Source of the DNA: Salidesulfovibrio onnuriiensis
GTDB taxonomy: Bacteria > Desulfobacterota > Desulfovibrionia > Desulfovibrionales > Desulfovibrionaceae
Direction of reading: 5' to 3'
Assembly: GCF_008001235.1 (NCBI RefSeq)
Contig: NZ_CP040751.1
Coordinates: 2,215,001 to 2,279,000 of the forward strand
Length of the DNA stretch: 64,000 nucleotides
Of this stretch, positions 1 through 8,166 are shown one piece after another. Position 1 is the stretch's first letter. Each line of letters starts with the position of its first letter. The position numbers and the translations under genes are program-made. Below the pieces are notes generated by a model, which was not told the origin of the DNA, searched no databases, and saw nothing but the letters and a program-made list of their open reading frames with translations.

Positions 1-120
1 GGATATAAAAAAAGAGCCGCAAACGTTTCCGAACTCCCTGTCAGCACTTGATTTCTGTCTCCAAACGTGAGACGAATTTCCAGTTGAGGAACTGCCAGTC
101 ACGTCAAGCCCGGAGGAACA

Positions 121-519
121 ATGAAAGCCTTGATCGTTGATGACGATTTCTATAGCCGCAACATGATTCACGAAATATTGCGTCCGTATGCGTCTTGCGA
201 CATTGCCGTCAATGGCGAGGAGGCCATTTACGCCTTTCGTGAAGCCATGGACAGGGGAGAGCCCTATGACCTCGTCTGCCTGGATCTCGTGATGCCCGAG
301 GTGGACGGCCAGGATGCCCTCAAGGAAATTCGCGCCATTGAAAAAGAGTTCGAGGTCCATCCCGAGAAGGAAGCCAAGGTCATCGTCACCACCATGCTGG
401 ACGACAAAAAGGAAACCCACGATGCCTTTTTCTTGGGCGGGGCAACTTCCTATCTGGTTAAGCCCATTGATGAGACCAAGCTGCTGAGCGAAGTGAAGAG
501 CGTCGGGCTCATCAATTGA
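121..519 (+). CDS. Stand-alone response regulator receiver protein (CheY-like)
   Basis: A 132-residue protein made only of a receiver domain. The acidic pocket is D7-D8-D9, the likely phosphoacceptor is D55 in LDLVMPEVDG, the switch residues are T90/T91, and the conserved lysine is K114 in LVKPID. There is no output domain, so it should act by protein-protein contact, as CheY or a phosphorelay intermediate does. No histidine kinase lies beside it, so its partner is unknown. A clear GGAGG ribosome site precedes the ATG by about five bases. A terminator-like hairpin follows, so it is probably transcribed alone. The family call is secure; the pathway cannot be told from sequence. Confidence 0.93.
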   Translation: MKALIVDDDFYSRNMIHEILRPYASCDIAVNGEEAIYAFREAMDRGEPYDLVCLDLVMPEVDGQDALKEIRAIEKEFEVHPEKEAKVIVTTMLDDKKETHDAFFLGGATSYLVKPIDETKLLSEVKSVGLIN

Positions 520-543
520 TATCATAGCTTTTTTTTACGCGAG

Positions 544-580
544 AAGCCGCATCCCGCCCTGCGCTGGACGCGGCTTTTTT
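544..580 (+). terminator. Rho-independent terminator after the response regulator
   Basis: The arms AAGCCGC (544-550) and GCGGCTT (570-576) pair perfectly and run into a T tract. The 19-base loop is long for a terminator, so the call is moderate. Confidence 0.6.
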
Positions 581-618
581 CTGTTTTTCGGGCTGTGCCG
601 CCATTGTGGGATTCCTAT

Positions 619-647
619 TTGAAGTTGTGAAGGAATTCTTCTATATT
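619..647 (+). promoter_or_regulatory. Sigma70-like promoter for ricT-metG
   Basis: TTGAAG (619-624), a 17-base spacer and TATATT (642-647) lie about 55 bases before the ricT start. Spacing is ideal and both hexamers are close to consensus. This is pattern evidence only. Confidence 0.5.
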
Positions 648-704
648 ACCCGCTCCAAATGAACGCGCCCTCCCTCGGGAGTCCGCATATACAGGCAGGT
701 TTGA

Positions 705-1883
705 ATGAGCCAGATTCTTGGTGTCAAATTTAACGATTACAGCCAGGTCTACTATTTTTCCTCGGGACCGTTCGTTGTCCGGGAAGGCCAGCATGTGATC
801 GTCAAGACCGACCAGGGCATGGGGCTAGGCAAGGTGGTCATGATCCGGCAGGCGCCGCTGGAAGGCGAGGAAACCGAGGACCATAAACCCATATACCGGC
901 TGGCCAATGACGAGGACATGGAAGCCGTTGCGGAAAACGACGCGCTTTCCAGGGATGCCCACAAGTTTTGCCGCGAATGCATAATCAAGCATGAACTGGG
1001 TATGAAGCTTGTCGATGTCGAAGTTTTTTTCGACCGCAGCAAGATGATTTTCTATTTCACGGCTCCGGGGCGGATCGATTTCCGCGAACTGATCAAGGAT
1101 TTGGTCAAGGAATACCGGACCCGCATCGAATTGCGCCAGATCGGCGTGCGCCATGAGACGCAGATGCTCGGGGCCATCGGCAATTGCGGCCAGTTGTGCT
1201 GCTGCCGCAGATTCATGCGCAAGTTTGTTCCCGTAACCATCAAGATGGCCAAGGAACAGAATCTTTTTCTCAACCCCACAAAGATATCCGGCATTTGCGG
1301 CAGGCTGCTCTGTTGCCTGAGCTTTGAGCAGGACTCCTACGAGGAATTCCATCGCGAGTGTCCGAAGATCGGGAAGAAGTACACGACCTCCTATGGCCGG
1401 GCCAAGGTGCTGCGTTCCAATTTCTTCAAGAAGACGCTGAGCCTGTTCTTTGAGGGGGGCGAGGAACGCGAGATCTCCCTTGACGAATGGAAGGATATTG
1501 TCAACAAGGCACCGGGCGAGGGCTTGGAGGAATTGAGCGGCGCAGAGCCGCCGTCTCCACGGCCGCGCAGGGAACAGCCGAGGCGCGATCGTTCGCAGGG
1601 AGGTTCTTCCTCACGGCCTGACCGGAAGGCGGCCTCCTGTCCGGAGGATAACGAAGGCGAAGCCCCCCGTGCGGAAAGCGCGGAGTCCGGCGTTGATTCC
1701 GGGGAGGACAAGTCTCCCAGGAAAGGCGGAACCGAGGGCCGCGGAGCTCGTTCCTCGCGCAAGCCGAGTTCCCGCAAGCCGCAGCAGAAACGGAGCAAGC
1801 CTGCGGAGGACCAGGGCAAGGACGAAGAAAAGTCCAAGCGCCCGCGCCGCCGTCGCCGCAGACGTCCCCCAAAAGCCAAATAG
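705..1883 (+). CDS. ricT: PSP1/RicT family protein
   Basis: A 392-residue protein. The N-terminal ~270 residues form a PSP1 domain, including the cysteine-rich stretch with NCGQLCCCRRF and ICGRLLCC. In Bacillus RicT these cysteines help the RicA-RicF-RicT complex bind [4Fe-4S] clusters and support RNA processing; a similar role here is inferred. The last ~120 residues are a low-complexity tail rich in Arg, Lys, Ser, Pro and Glu ending in an Arg run, likely disordered and nucleic-acid binding, and not part of the family core. An AGGCAGG site precedes the ATG. It lies 54 bases upstream of metG in the same direction, a neighbour arrangement common in this group. Confidence 0.9.
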   Translation: MSQILGVKFNDYSQVYYFSSGPFVVREGQHVIVKTDQGMGLGKVVMIRQAPLEGEETEDHKPIYRLANDEDMEAVAENDALSRDAHKFCRECIIKHELGMKLVDVEVFFDRSKMIFYFTAPGRIDFRELIKDLVKEYRTRIELRQIGVRHETQMLGAIGNCGQLCCCRRFMRKFVPVTIKMAKEQNLFLNPTKISGICGRLLCCLSFEQDSYEEFHRECPKIGKKYTTSYGRAKVLRSNFFKKTLSLFFEGGEEREISLDEWKDIVNKAPGEGLEELSGAEPPSPRPRREQPRRDRSQGGSSSRPDRKAASCPEDNEGEAPRAESAESGVDSGEDKSPRKGGTEGRGARSSRKPSSRKPQQKRSKPAEDQGKDEEKSKRPRRRRRRRPPKAK

Positions 1884-1937
1884 ACGTTGTTCCCGGCCTT
1901 TCCGGCCGGAAGAAATCGAATATAAGGAGCTTTCAGC

Positions 1938-3884
1938 TTGGATAGTTTTTATATCACCACGCCCATCTATTACGTGAACGCAAAGCCCCATCTGGGGCAT
2001 GCCTACACCACCATTGTCGCCGATTCCTTGAGCCGGTTCCACAAGTTGATGGGCAGGGAATCCTACTTTTTGACCGGTACGGACGAACATGGCGACAAGA
2101 TCGTCAAGGCAGCGGAGGCCAATGGGCAGACTCCCCAGGAATACACCGACTCCATCAGCGCCCTGTTCCGCAACCTGTGGCCCGACCTGCAGTGCGAGCA
2201 CGACGACTTCATCCGTACCACCGAGCCGCGCCATGTGAAGGTCGTGCAGGAAATCCTGCAAAAGGTCTATGACAAGGGCGATATCTATTTCGGCGAGTAT
2301 GGCGGGCATTACTGTTACGGCTGCGAGCGGTTCTACACGGAAAAGGAACTGGTGGACGGCAAGTGTCCGGATCATCTCACCGAGCCCGAGTACATTTCCG
2401 AAAAGAACTATTTCTTCAAGATGGGCAAGTATCAGGACTGGCTCCGGAAACACATTCAGGACAATCCCGATTTCATCCGCCCCGAGCAGTACCGGAACGA
2501 GGTGATGAGTCTGCTGGAATCCGGCGCTCTTGAAGACCTGTGCATTTCCCGCCCCAAATCGCGCTTGACCTGGGGGATCGAGCTTCCCTTTGACAAGGAT
2601 TACGTCACCTACGTCTGGTTCGATGCGCTCATCAACTACATCTCGGCCTTGGGGTTCCCCGACGGGGACAAGTACAAGCAGTACTGGCCGGTGGCCAACC
2701 ACATGGTTGCCAAGGACATTCTCAAGCCACACGCCATATTCTGGCCCACCATGCTCAAGGCCGCGGACATCGAGCCCTACCAGCACCTCAACGTGCACGG
2801 GTACTGGCTCATCAAGGACACCAAGATGTCCAAGTCCCTGGGGAACGTGGTGGAGCCCCTCAAGATGAAGGATACCTACGGCCTCAGCGCCTTTCGGTAT
2901 TTCTTGCTGCGCGAGATGTCCTTCGGGCAGGATTCCAGCTTTTCGGAAGAGGCCCTGGTGGGCAGGCTCAACGCCGACCTTGCGAACGACCTGGGCAACC
3001 TGTTCAACCGCACCCTGTCCATGACCCACAAGTATTTCGGCGGCGTGGTCCCCAGGCCCGAGGACGAGGAGATCGAGGACGTCGAGATCAAGAAGCTTGG
3101 TCAGCAGGCCATGCATACCTATCAGGACGAGTTCACCCAGCTGCGTTTCCCACGCGCCCTGGAAGGGCTGTGGGAACTGGTACGCGGCCTGAACAAGTAT
3201 ATCGACACCACCGCGCCCTGGACCCTGTTCAAGGAAAAGGACATGAGCCGTTTGAGCACGGTCATCTACGTGCTGCTGGAGAACATGCGCAAGATTGCCG
3301 TGCACCTCTGGCCGGTCATGCCCGAGGCCAGCGAACGCATGCTTGAGCAGCTCGGCATCCAGTTCGATCCGCGCAAGTTCGTGCTTTCCAAGGAACCCGA
3401 GGTTTGGGGGCTGCTCGAATCCGGGCACGAAGTCGCCAAGACTTCCAACCTGTTCCCGCGCGTGGACCTGCCCGAACCCAAGACTCCGGCCGAAACGGCC
3501 AAGAAAGAGGCCGCAAAGAGCGCCAAGGGTGCAAAGTCGGAAAAGAAAGCGGAGGCCGCTTTCATTGAGTTCGAGGATTTCCAGAAGCTGGACCTGCGCG
3601 TAGGCACCGTGGTTTCGGTCGAGCCGCATCCGGATGCGGACAGGCTGTTGCTGGTCAAGGTGGACCTGGGCGAGGATGAACCCCGTCAGGTGGTCGCCGG
3701 GCTGGCCGAGTTCTTCAAACCCGAGGACCTGGAAGGACGGCAGGTGACAGTGGTTGCCAACCTCAAGCCGCGTAAGCTTCGCAAGCAGGTTTCCCAGGGC
3801 ATGATCCTGGCGGTCAAGACCGAGGAAGGCATGGAACTGCTTACCTCCACCGGAGCAGTGCCCAACGGTTCCAAGGCCAGCTAG
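1938..3884 (+). CDS. metG: Methionyl-tRNA synthetase
   Basis: A 648-residue class I synthetase that charges tRNA-Met. The HIGH-type motif is HLGH at 18-21 and KMSKS lies at about 296-300. A zinc-knuckle region contains CYGC and a later CPDH, so the fourth ligand may be His. After an Ala/Lys-rich linker, residues ~543-648 form a C-terminal EMAPII/Trbp111-type tRNA-binding domain (FQKLDLRVGTV), as in dimeric MetG. Translation most likely starts at TTG 1938: an AAGGAG site sits at 1924-1929 and the reading gives the usual N-terminus. It follows ricT and is closed by a strong terminator. Confidence 0.97.
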   Translation: MDSFYITTPIYYVNAKPHLGHAYTTIVADSLSRFHKLMGRESYFLTGTDEHGDKIVKAAEANGQTPQEYTDSISALFRNLWPDLQCEHDDFIRTTEPRHVKVVQEILQKVYDKGDIYFGEYGGHYCYGCERFYTEKELVDGKCPDHLTEPEYISEKNYFFKMGKYQDWLRKHIQDNPDFIRPEQYRNEVMSLLESGALEDLCISRPKSRLTWGIELPFDKDYVTYVWFDALINYISALGFPDGDKYKQYWPVANHMVAKDILKPHAIFWPTMLKAADIEPYQHLNVHGYWLIKDTKMSKSLGNVVEPLKMKDTYGLSAFRYFLLREMSFGQDSSFSEEALVGRLNADLANDLGNLFNRTLSMTHKYFGGVVPRPEDEEIEDVEIKKLGQQAMHTYQDEFTQLRFPRALEGLWELVRGLNKYIDTTAPWTLFKEKDMSRLSTVIYVLLENMRKIAVHLWPVMPEASERMLEQLGIQFDPRKFVLSKEPEVWGLLESGHEVAKTSNLFPRVDLPEPKTPAETAKKEAAKSAKGAKSEKKAEAAFIEFEDFQKLDLRVGTVVSVEPHPDADRLLLVKVDLGEDEPRQVVAGLAEFFKPEDLEGRQVTVVANLKPRKLRKQVSQGMILAVKTEEGMELLTSTGAVPNGSKAS

Positions 3885-3929
3885 CCAGGCCGTCCATAAG
3901 GCGCAAACGACAGCGTCAGCGAATAAGTC

Positions 3930-3972
3930 CAGGCCGCTTGTGTATGTGCAATACACAAGCGGCCTGTTTTTT
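3930..3972 (+). terminator. Strong Rho-independent terminator after metG
   Basis: A perfect 16-bp stem (3930-3945 with 3951-3966) and a 5-base GTGCA loop are followed by six T. The 3973-4164 stretch that follows holds no convincing gene and presumably carries the promoter of the radical SAM gene. Confidence 0.92.
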
Positions 3973-4164
3973 CGTGTCCACACTTTCTGAACGGCCTGAA
4001 AAATGGTCACAAAGCGGCAATGAACTGGGCTTGAAACGTTTCGTCGATGTGCGTCGTCCTACTTTTGAACGGTGCGCCATGTCGTTCGTAGATACTGGCA
4101 GATCTTTTGCAAAAGGTCTTTTGCTGGATTGTTTAACGTCAAATTTGCGTCTGCAGGAAGGACT

Positions 4165-5871
4165 ATGCGCGTCATACTCATTCATCCGCCACCGTGGCAG
4201 ATTCCGGCTCCAGGGCAGGATACGGGTGCCTTCACGTTCCCGCCTCCGCTGGCCGGAGAGGAATTGAAGATTGTGGATCTCGATTTCCTGTCCATTCCCT
4301 ATGGCCTGCTTTCACTTTCCGCCCAGGCCAAGAAGGCGGGCCACAAGGTGGCCGTGCTGAACATGTCCAATTTCCTGTGGGATACGGTGGAGGACGTCAT
4401 CAGGAACAACCCCGCGGATGTCTACGGAATCACGGGAATGACGCTCAACCGGCGCGGCATGGCGGCCGTGGCCCAGTGTGTACGCAAGCACCATCCCGAA
4501 GCCCATGTGACCGTGGGCGGCCCGCACGTGACAGCGCTTCCCCGGGAAACCCTGGAGCACTACCCGTTCATCGATTCCGTGGCCATCGGTGAAGGGGAGA
4601 TGACCCTGCTGGACATGCTGGAACGCATGGAGGAAGGGCGTTCCCTGGAGGGCGTTCCCGGCCTCATGTGGCGGGACGAAAACGGTTTTCATGAGGGGCC
4701 GGAGCGGGAACGCATCGCGGACCTGGATTCCCTGGTGCTTCCGCACGAGCTGTACCCCGTGGACGTAATCATGACCTCGCGCGGTTGCCCGGGAAAATGC
4801 ACTTTCTGCGCCAGCAGCACCATCTGGAAACGCCGCCTGAAATTCATATCCGTGGAACGCGTGCTGGACATGATAGAGCTGGCCGTCAAAAAGCACGGGC
4901 TGCGCGCCTTGGCCATCAAGGACGACACCTTCACGGCCGCGAAGGGCAGGGCTTTGGATATTTGCCGGGGCATTCGCGAACGCGGGCTCAATTTTCTCTG
5001 GAGCTGCGACACCCGCGTGGATTATCTGGACGAGGAAATCCTGTATGAAATGCGGCTGGCCGGTTGCCAGCGCATCAGCGTGGGCGTGGAGTCCGCCAAC
5101 CGGGAAATCCTGGCCAACATCTGCAAGCGCATCACGCCCGAGCAGGTCATCGAGGCCACAAATATGGCCCGGAAGTACGGTTTTCAGATTCGCTATTACA
5201 TGATCGTGGGCAACCGGGGCGAGACTCTGGAGACCTATCGGGAGTCGTGTGAATTCATTGAAAAGGCCCGCCCCAACAAATCGGTCTTCTGCATCCTTTC
5301 CGCCGTGCCCGGCACCGCGGACTGGGAGTTTTTGGAAATGGGCGGCATGAAAAAGGACATCTTTTTTGACAGCGACGTGGCCAGCTTCGAGTATTTCGCG
5401 GGCGACCTGAAGGATCGCGACGCCATCTGGGAGGATGTGGTCGGCAACGCCCTGCGCGACCATTGGGCCTATGGCGTGCTGGACCGGCAGCGCGTGCTGC
5501 AGCGTCTTCCCGGGCACCATGCGGCGCTGGTGGAAATGGCCGAGGCCCTGTACCGCAAGGGGCGCATGGATCAGGCCGTGAGTTTTCTCAAGCAGGGGCT
5601 TGAGGCCGGATACCCGCTTCCGGGTTTGGGCATGAACCTGCTGGCCTGCATCAGCGCCTCTGCCGGGGATCTGAATGCCGCCCGTGCGCATCTGGATAAC
5701 GCCCTGCGGGATTATCCGTTCACGGTGGTAAAGCGCAACCTGGAAACCCTGAACCGGGCCATGCGGCAAGGGCACAGCGGCCCCTTGGAGCTTGACCCGA
5801 GCACGGATTTCGAGATCACCCTGCGCATCGAGCAGCCCATATATCCCACAACGGAGTCATTCGTGGCCTAG
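4165..5871 (+). CDS. B12-binding-domain radical SAM protein with C-terminal helical repeats
   Basis: A 568-residue protein. The N-terminal ~180 residues resemble a cobalamin-binding fold (PYGLLSLSAQAKKAGH, VTVGGPH) but lack a DxHxxG base-on motif. The radical SAM core follows with CxxxCxxC in RGCPGKCTFCASS at about 206-217, then a typical barrel (GVESANREIL). From about residue 440 the C-terminus looks like TPR-type helical repeats (YRKGRMDQAVSFLKQGLEAG). The substrate is unknown. Start chosen at ATG 4165 because a GGAAGGA site sits just upstream; an in-frame ATG at 4072 would add 31 unconserved-looking residues. Its stop shares CTAG with the stop of the convergent gene. Confidence 0.85.
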   Translation: MRVILIHPPPWQIPAPGQDTGAFTFPPPLAGEELKIVDLDFLSIPYGLLSLSAQAKKAGHKVAVLNMSNFLWDTVEDVIRNNPADVYGITGMTLNRRGMAAVAQCVRKHHPEAHVTVGGPHVTALPRETLEHYPFIDSVAIGEGEMTLLDMLERMEEGRSLEGVPGLMWRDENGFHEGPERERIADLDSLVLPHELYPVDVIMTSRGCPGKCTFCASSTIWKRRLKFISVERVLDMIELAVKKHGLRALAIKDDTFTAAKGRALDICRGIRERGLNFLWSCDTRVDYLDEEILYEMRLAGCQRISVGVESANREILANICKRITPEQVIEATNMARKYGFQIRYYMIVGNRGETLETYRESCEFIEKARPNKSVFCILSAVPGTADWEFLEMGGMKKDIFFDSDVASFEYFAGDLKDRDAIWEDVVGNALRDHWAYGVLDRQRVLQRLPGHHAALVEMAEALYRKGRMDQAVSFLKQGLEAGYPLPGLGMNLLACISASAGDLNAARAHLDNALRDYPFTVVKRNLETLNRAMRQGHSGPLELDPSTDFEITLRIEQPIYPTTESFVA

Positions 5872-6821
5872 ACGTGGTTGCGGAGTCTGAGCTCCAGCGG
5901 ATGCGGGTGCAGATAGACCTGCTTTGCCAGGTAGTCCTTTCCGTACTTGCGCACGTGGTGGTTCAGGAGCGTCACGGGCACGATGAGGGGCACCAATTCC
6001 TTGTGGTAGGCGTCGATGAGTTCCAGGCATTCCCTTTTTTCATCGGCACCGAGATCCTTCTTGAAATAGCCGAGGATGTGTTGGAGCACATTGACGTTTT
6101 TCTTGACGGTGGTCCTGAGTTTCAGGGCGGAGAGCAGTTGTTCCAGATAGGACTTGAACAGTGCGTCTTGCTCCATTTCCCTGGCATGGGCCACCAGTTT
6201 GCCCAACCTGCGGTATGCCTCCACACTGCAGGCCATGAGCAGGAGCTTGTGCCGGGTGTGGAAGTCCACTAGCGCGCCCGTGGTGCGCTTTTCCCCGACC
6301 ATGTCCCGCCATCGTTTCATGGTGAAGATGCGGGTGAGGAAGTTTTCCCGCAGGCCTGCGTCGTGGAGCCGTCCGTCGTCCTCCACTGGCAGCAGGGGGA
6401 AACGGTCCTGGAACATGCCCGCGAAGAAGCCTCGGCCGTCGTAGCGCGGTTGGCCTCCCTCGGGAGGGTAGACCTTGACCCGGGCCATGCCGCTGGAAGG
6501 GGACTTTGCCTTGAAAACAAAACCGCACAGGTTCAGCTGCTCCAGCCGGTCGAGTTCCTTTTCCGCCCAGGCGCGCATGCGTCCGGTCCAGTCCTCTCCG
6601 GATTTCCTGCCCACGATACGCGGATTTCGTACATCGCCCACAAGCCGTACCGGCTCGCGGGGAATCCCCATGCCCGCGCCCACCTCGGGGCACACCGGCA
6701 CGTATTCCACGAACGCACCCACGGTGTCGGCGAGATACCTGTCCAGTTGATGGCCGCCGTTGTAACGAACCTCCTGGCCGAGCAGGCAGGCGCTGATGCC
6801 GAGCTTGATGGAATCGGACAT
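5868..6821 (-). CDS. DUF523 and DUF1722 domain protein (YbgA-like)
   Basis: A 317-residue fusion. The N-terminal DUF523 half has the typical start LGISACLLGQEVRYNGGH with CPEVGAGMGIPREPVRLV. The C-terminal DUF1722/YbgA half follows from about residue 190 (VDFHTRHKLLLMACS). No function is established for either domain. It lies downstream of the FeoA-like gene on the same strand. Its Shine-Dalgarno sequence is buried in a perfect inverted repeat, described separately, so translation may be controlled. Its stop overlaps the stop of the radical SAM gene through the palindrome CTAG. Confidence 0.9.
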   Translation of the reverse strand: MSDSIKLGISACLLGQEVRYNGGHQLDRYLADTVGAFVEYVPVCPEVGAGMGIPREPVRLVGDVRNPRIVGRKSGEDWTGRMRAWAEKELDRLEQLNLCGFVFKAKSPSSGMARVKVYPPEGGQPRYDGRGFFAGMFQDRFPLLPVEDDGRLHDAGLRENFLTRIFTMKRWRDMVGEKRTTGALVDFHTRHKLLLMACSVEAYRRLGKLVAHAREMEQDALFKSYLEQLLSALKLRTTVKKNVNVLQHILGYFKKDLGADEKRECLELIDAYHKELVPLIVPVTLLNHHVRKYGKDYLAKQVYLHPHPLELRLRNHV

Positions 6822-6825
6822 GAGA

Positions 6826-6872
6826 AATCCTCCAATGACGCAATGCGGATGATGTTACATCATTGGAGGATT
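6826..6872 (-). promoter_or_regulatory. Inverted repeat sequestering the ribosome-binding site
   Basis: AATCCTCCAATGA and TCATTGGAGGATT form a perfect 13-bp inverted repeat with a 21-base spacer. On the minus strand the 3' arm contains the GGAGG that should serve the DUF523/DUF1722 start at 6821, and the 5' arm holds its exact complement. It begins 16 bases after the stop of the FeoA-like gene and has no T tract, so a translational switch or coupling element fits better than a terminator. Confidence 0.55.
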
Positions 6873-6888
6873 GGTTGCAGCAATAAAC

Positions 6889-7170
6889 CTAGCTGGCCTT
6901 GGCTTTTTCCTCGCAGTCCTTCTGGGGGCAGATGGGGCTGCCGCAGGATTCGCAGACCAGCACCTTGTCGCAAAGACCCTGGCCGAGCACGACCTCGGAG
7001 TCGCGTACCTTGATCTTCAGCGGTCCGCAGCCGTCGGACATGAGTTCCACCGGGCAGCCCGGGGTCAGGCCCAAGGCCAGAAGGCGCGCCCTTGCGGTGC
7101 AGCCGCCTTCGATATCCAGGACCCGTACTGTGGAACCCTTGCAAAAACAGTTCAGTGGTTTTGGTGTCAT
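6889..7170 (-). CDS. FeoA-like domain protein with C-terminal cysteines
   Basis: A 93-residue protein with a FeoA/SH3-like core (RVLDIEGGCTARARLLALGLTPGCPVEL). FeoA proteins assist ferrous iron uptake by FeoB, but no feoB is nearby. Six cysteines cluster at the ends, including CFCKG and CESCGSPICPQKDC; the CxxC...C...C tail resembles a small metal-binding knuckle. Start 7170 is chosen because GAGGGAA lies eight bases upstream; a longer reading from 7221 has no such site. A Fur-like palindrome sits directly upstream, supporting iron control. The DUF523 gene follows in the same direction. Confidence 0.82.
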   Translation of the reverse strand: MTPKPLNCFCKGSTVRVLDIEGGCTARARLLALGLTPGCPVELMSDGCGPLKIKVRDSEVVLGQGLCDKVLVCESCGSPICPQKDCEEKAKAS

Positions 7171-7187
7171 CGCTTCCCTCTGAAACT

Positions 7188-7206
7188 GATAATAAGAATC
7201 ACCCTC
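7188..7206 (-). promoter_or_regulatory. Possible Fur box before the FeoA-like gene
   Basis: GATAATAAGAATCACCCTC matches the classical 19-bp Fur consensus at 14 positions by my hand count. It ends 17 bases before the FeoA-like start, where a repressor would block expression. One half-site is much better than the other. Confidence 0.35.
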
Positions 7207-7346
7207 TCGGGTGTCAATCACGGAAATAGGTTAAATGCTTAGTTCCCGTATGCTGTTGATTGCCCGTAACAAACGCAACAGACTTGACATCGGAGGGCTG
7301 TGCGAATTAGGCCCATGGTTCACATTCTTTCGAGGAGGATGGCTGT

Positions 7347-8129
7347 ATGCGTACGATTCTGTGTGTCTTGGTTCTGTGTCTGTTTCTGCCCGCCCTTGCC
7401 AGCGCTTCCGACTTGCCGGACCTGAAGGGCCACACTGTGGTGGCCGTCACCGGCAACGACTACAAGCCCTTGAATTTCGTCGATCCCGCGACTGGAGAGA
7501 GCGTCGGCTGGGAGTATGATGCGGTCAACGAGATCTGCCGCCGTCTCAACTGCAAGGTGGACTGGCAGGTTTCCTCCTGGGAAACCATGATCGCGGCCGT
7601 GCGCAACGGCCAGTTCGACGTGGGCATGGACGGCATCACCATCAACGAGGAACGCTCCCAGCAGGTCGATTTTTCCAGGCCGTACATGGTTTCGCAGCAG
7701 TTCATGCTCGTGCGGGCCGACGAGGATCGTTTCTCCTCGCCCGAGGAGTTCCGGGCCAACAAGGATCTGCTGATCGGCGCTCAGGCCGGCACCACCAATT
7801 TCTATGTGGCCGTGTACAATGTGCTGGACGGCAAGGAAGACAACCCGCGCATCAAGCTCTTCGAGACCTTCGGCGCTTCTGCCCAGGCGCTCATGGCCGG
7901 GGATGTGGATATGGTGCTCATGGACGCCTCCACCAGTGAAGGATACATCAAGCATTTTTCCGGCAGGCTCAAGAACGTGGGCGGCCCGCTTGGAACCGAG
8001 AAGTTCGGTTTCATCTTTACGCCCGGCTCCGACCTTGTGGCCCCGTTCAACGCGGCCATCGATTCCATGGAAGCCGACGGCACCTTGGACAAGCTGACCA
8101 ATAAGTGGTTCTACGAACTCAATAAATAA
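7347..8129 (+). CDS. Polar amino acid ABC transporter, periplasmic binding protein
   Basis: A 260-residue type II periplasmic binding protein of the HisJ/GlnH family. Residues 1-20 are a clear signal peptide ending ALASA. The ligand-binding core shows [20 protein letters not shown], the signature region [20 protein letters not shown], and [13 protein letters not shown]. It should capture an amino acid and deliver it to the permease encoded 37 bases downstream. Which amino acid cannot be told. A GAGGA site precedes the start. No ATPase gene accompanies the pair, so the ATP-hydrolysing subunit must be elsewhere or shared. Confidence 0.93.
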   Translation: MRTILCVLVLCLFLPALASASDLPDLKGHTVVAVTGNDYKPLNFVDPATGESVGWEYDAVNEICRRLNCKVDWQVSSWETMIAAVRNGQFDVGMDGITINEERSQQVDFSRPYMVSQQFMLVRADEDRFSSPEEFRANKDLLIGAQAGTTNFYVAVYNVLDGKEDNPRIKLFETFGASAQALMAGDVDMVLMDASTSEGYIKHFSGRLKNVGGPLGTEKFGFIFTPGSDLVAPFNAAIDSMEADGTLDKLTNKWFYELNK

Positions 8130-8166
8130 AGAGAGCGGGGGGCTTTGCGCTCCCCTTATTTCGTTC

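Noticed and set aside
1611-4010. 799-residue open frame antisense to ricT and metG
   Set aside because: A shadow frame created by codon bias of metG; the plus-strand gene is a complete well-conserved synthetase.
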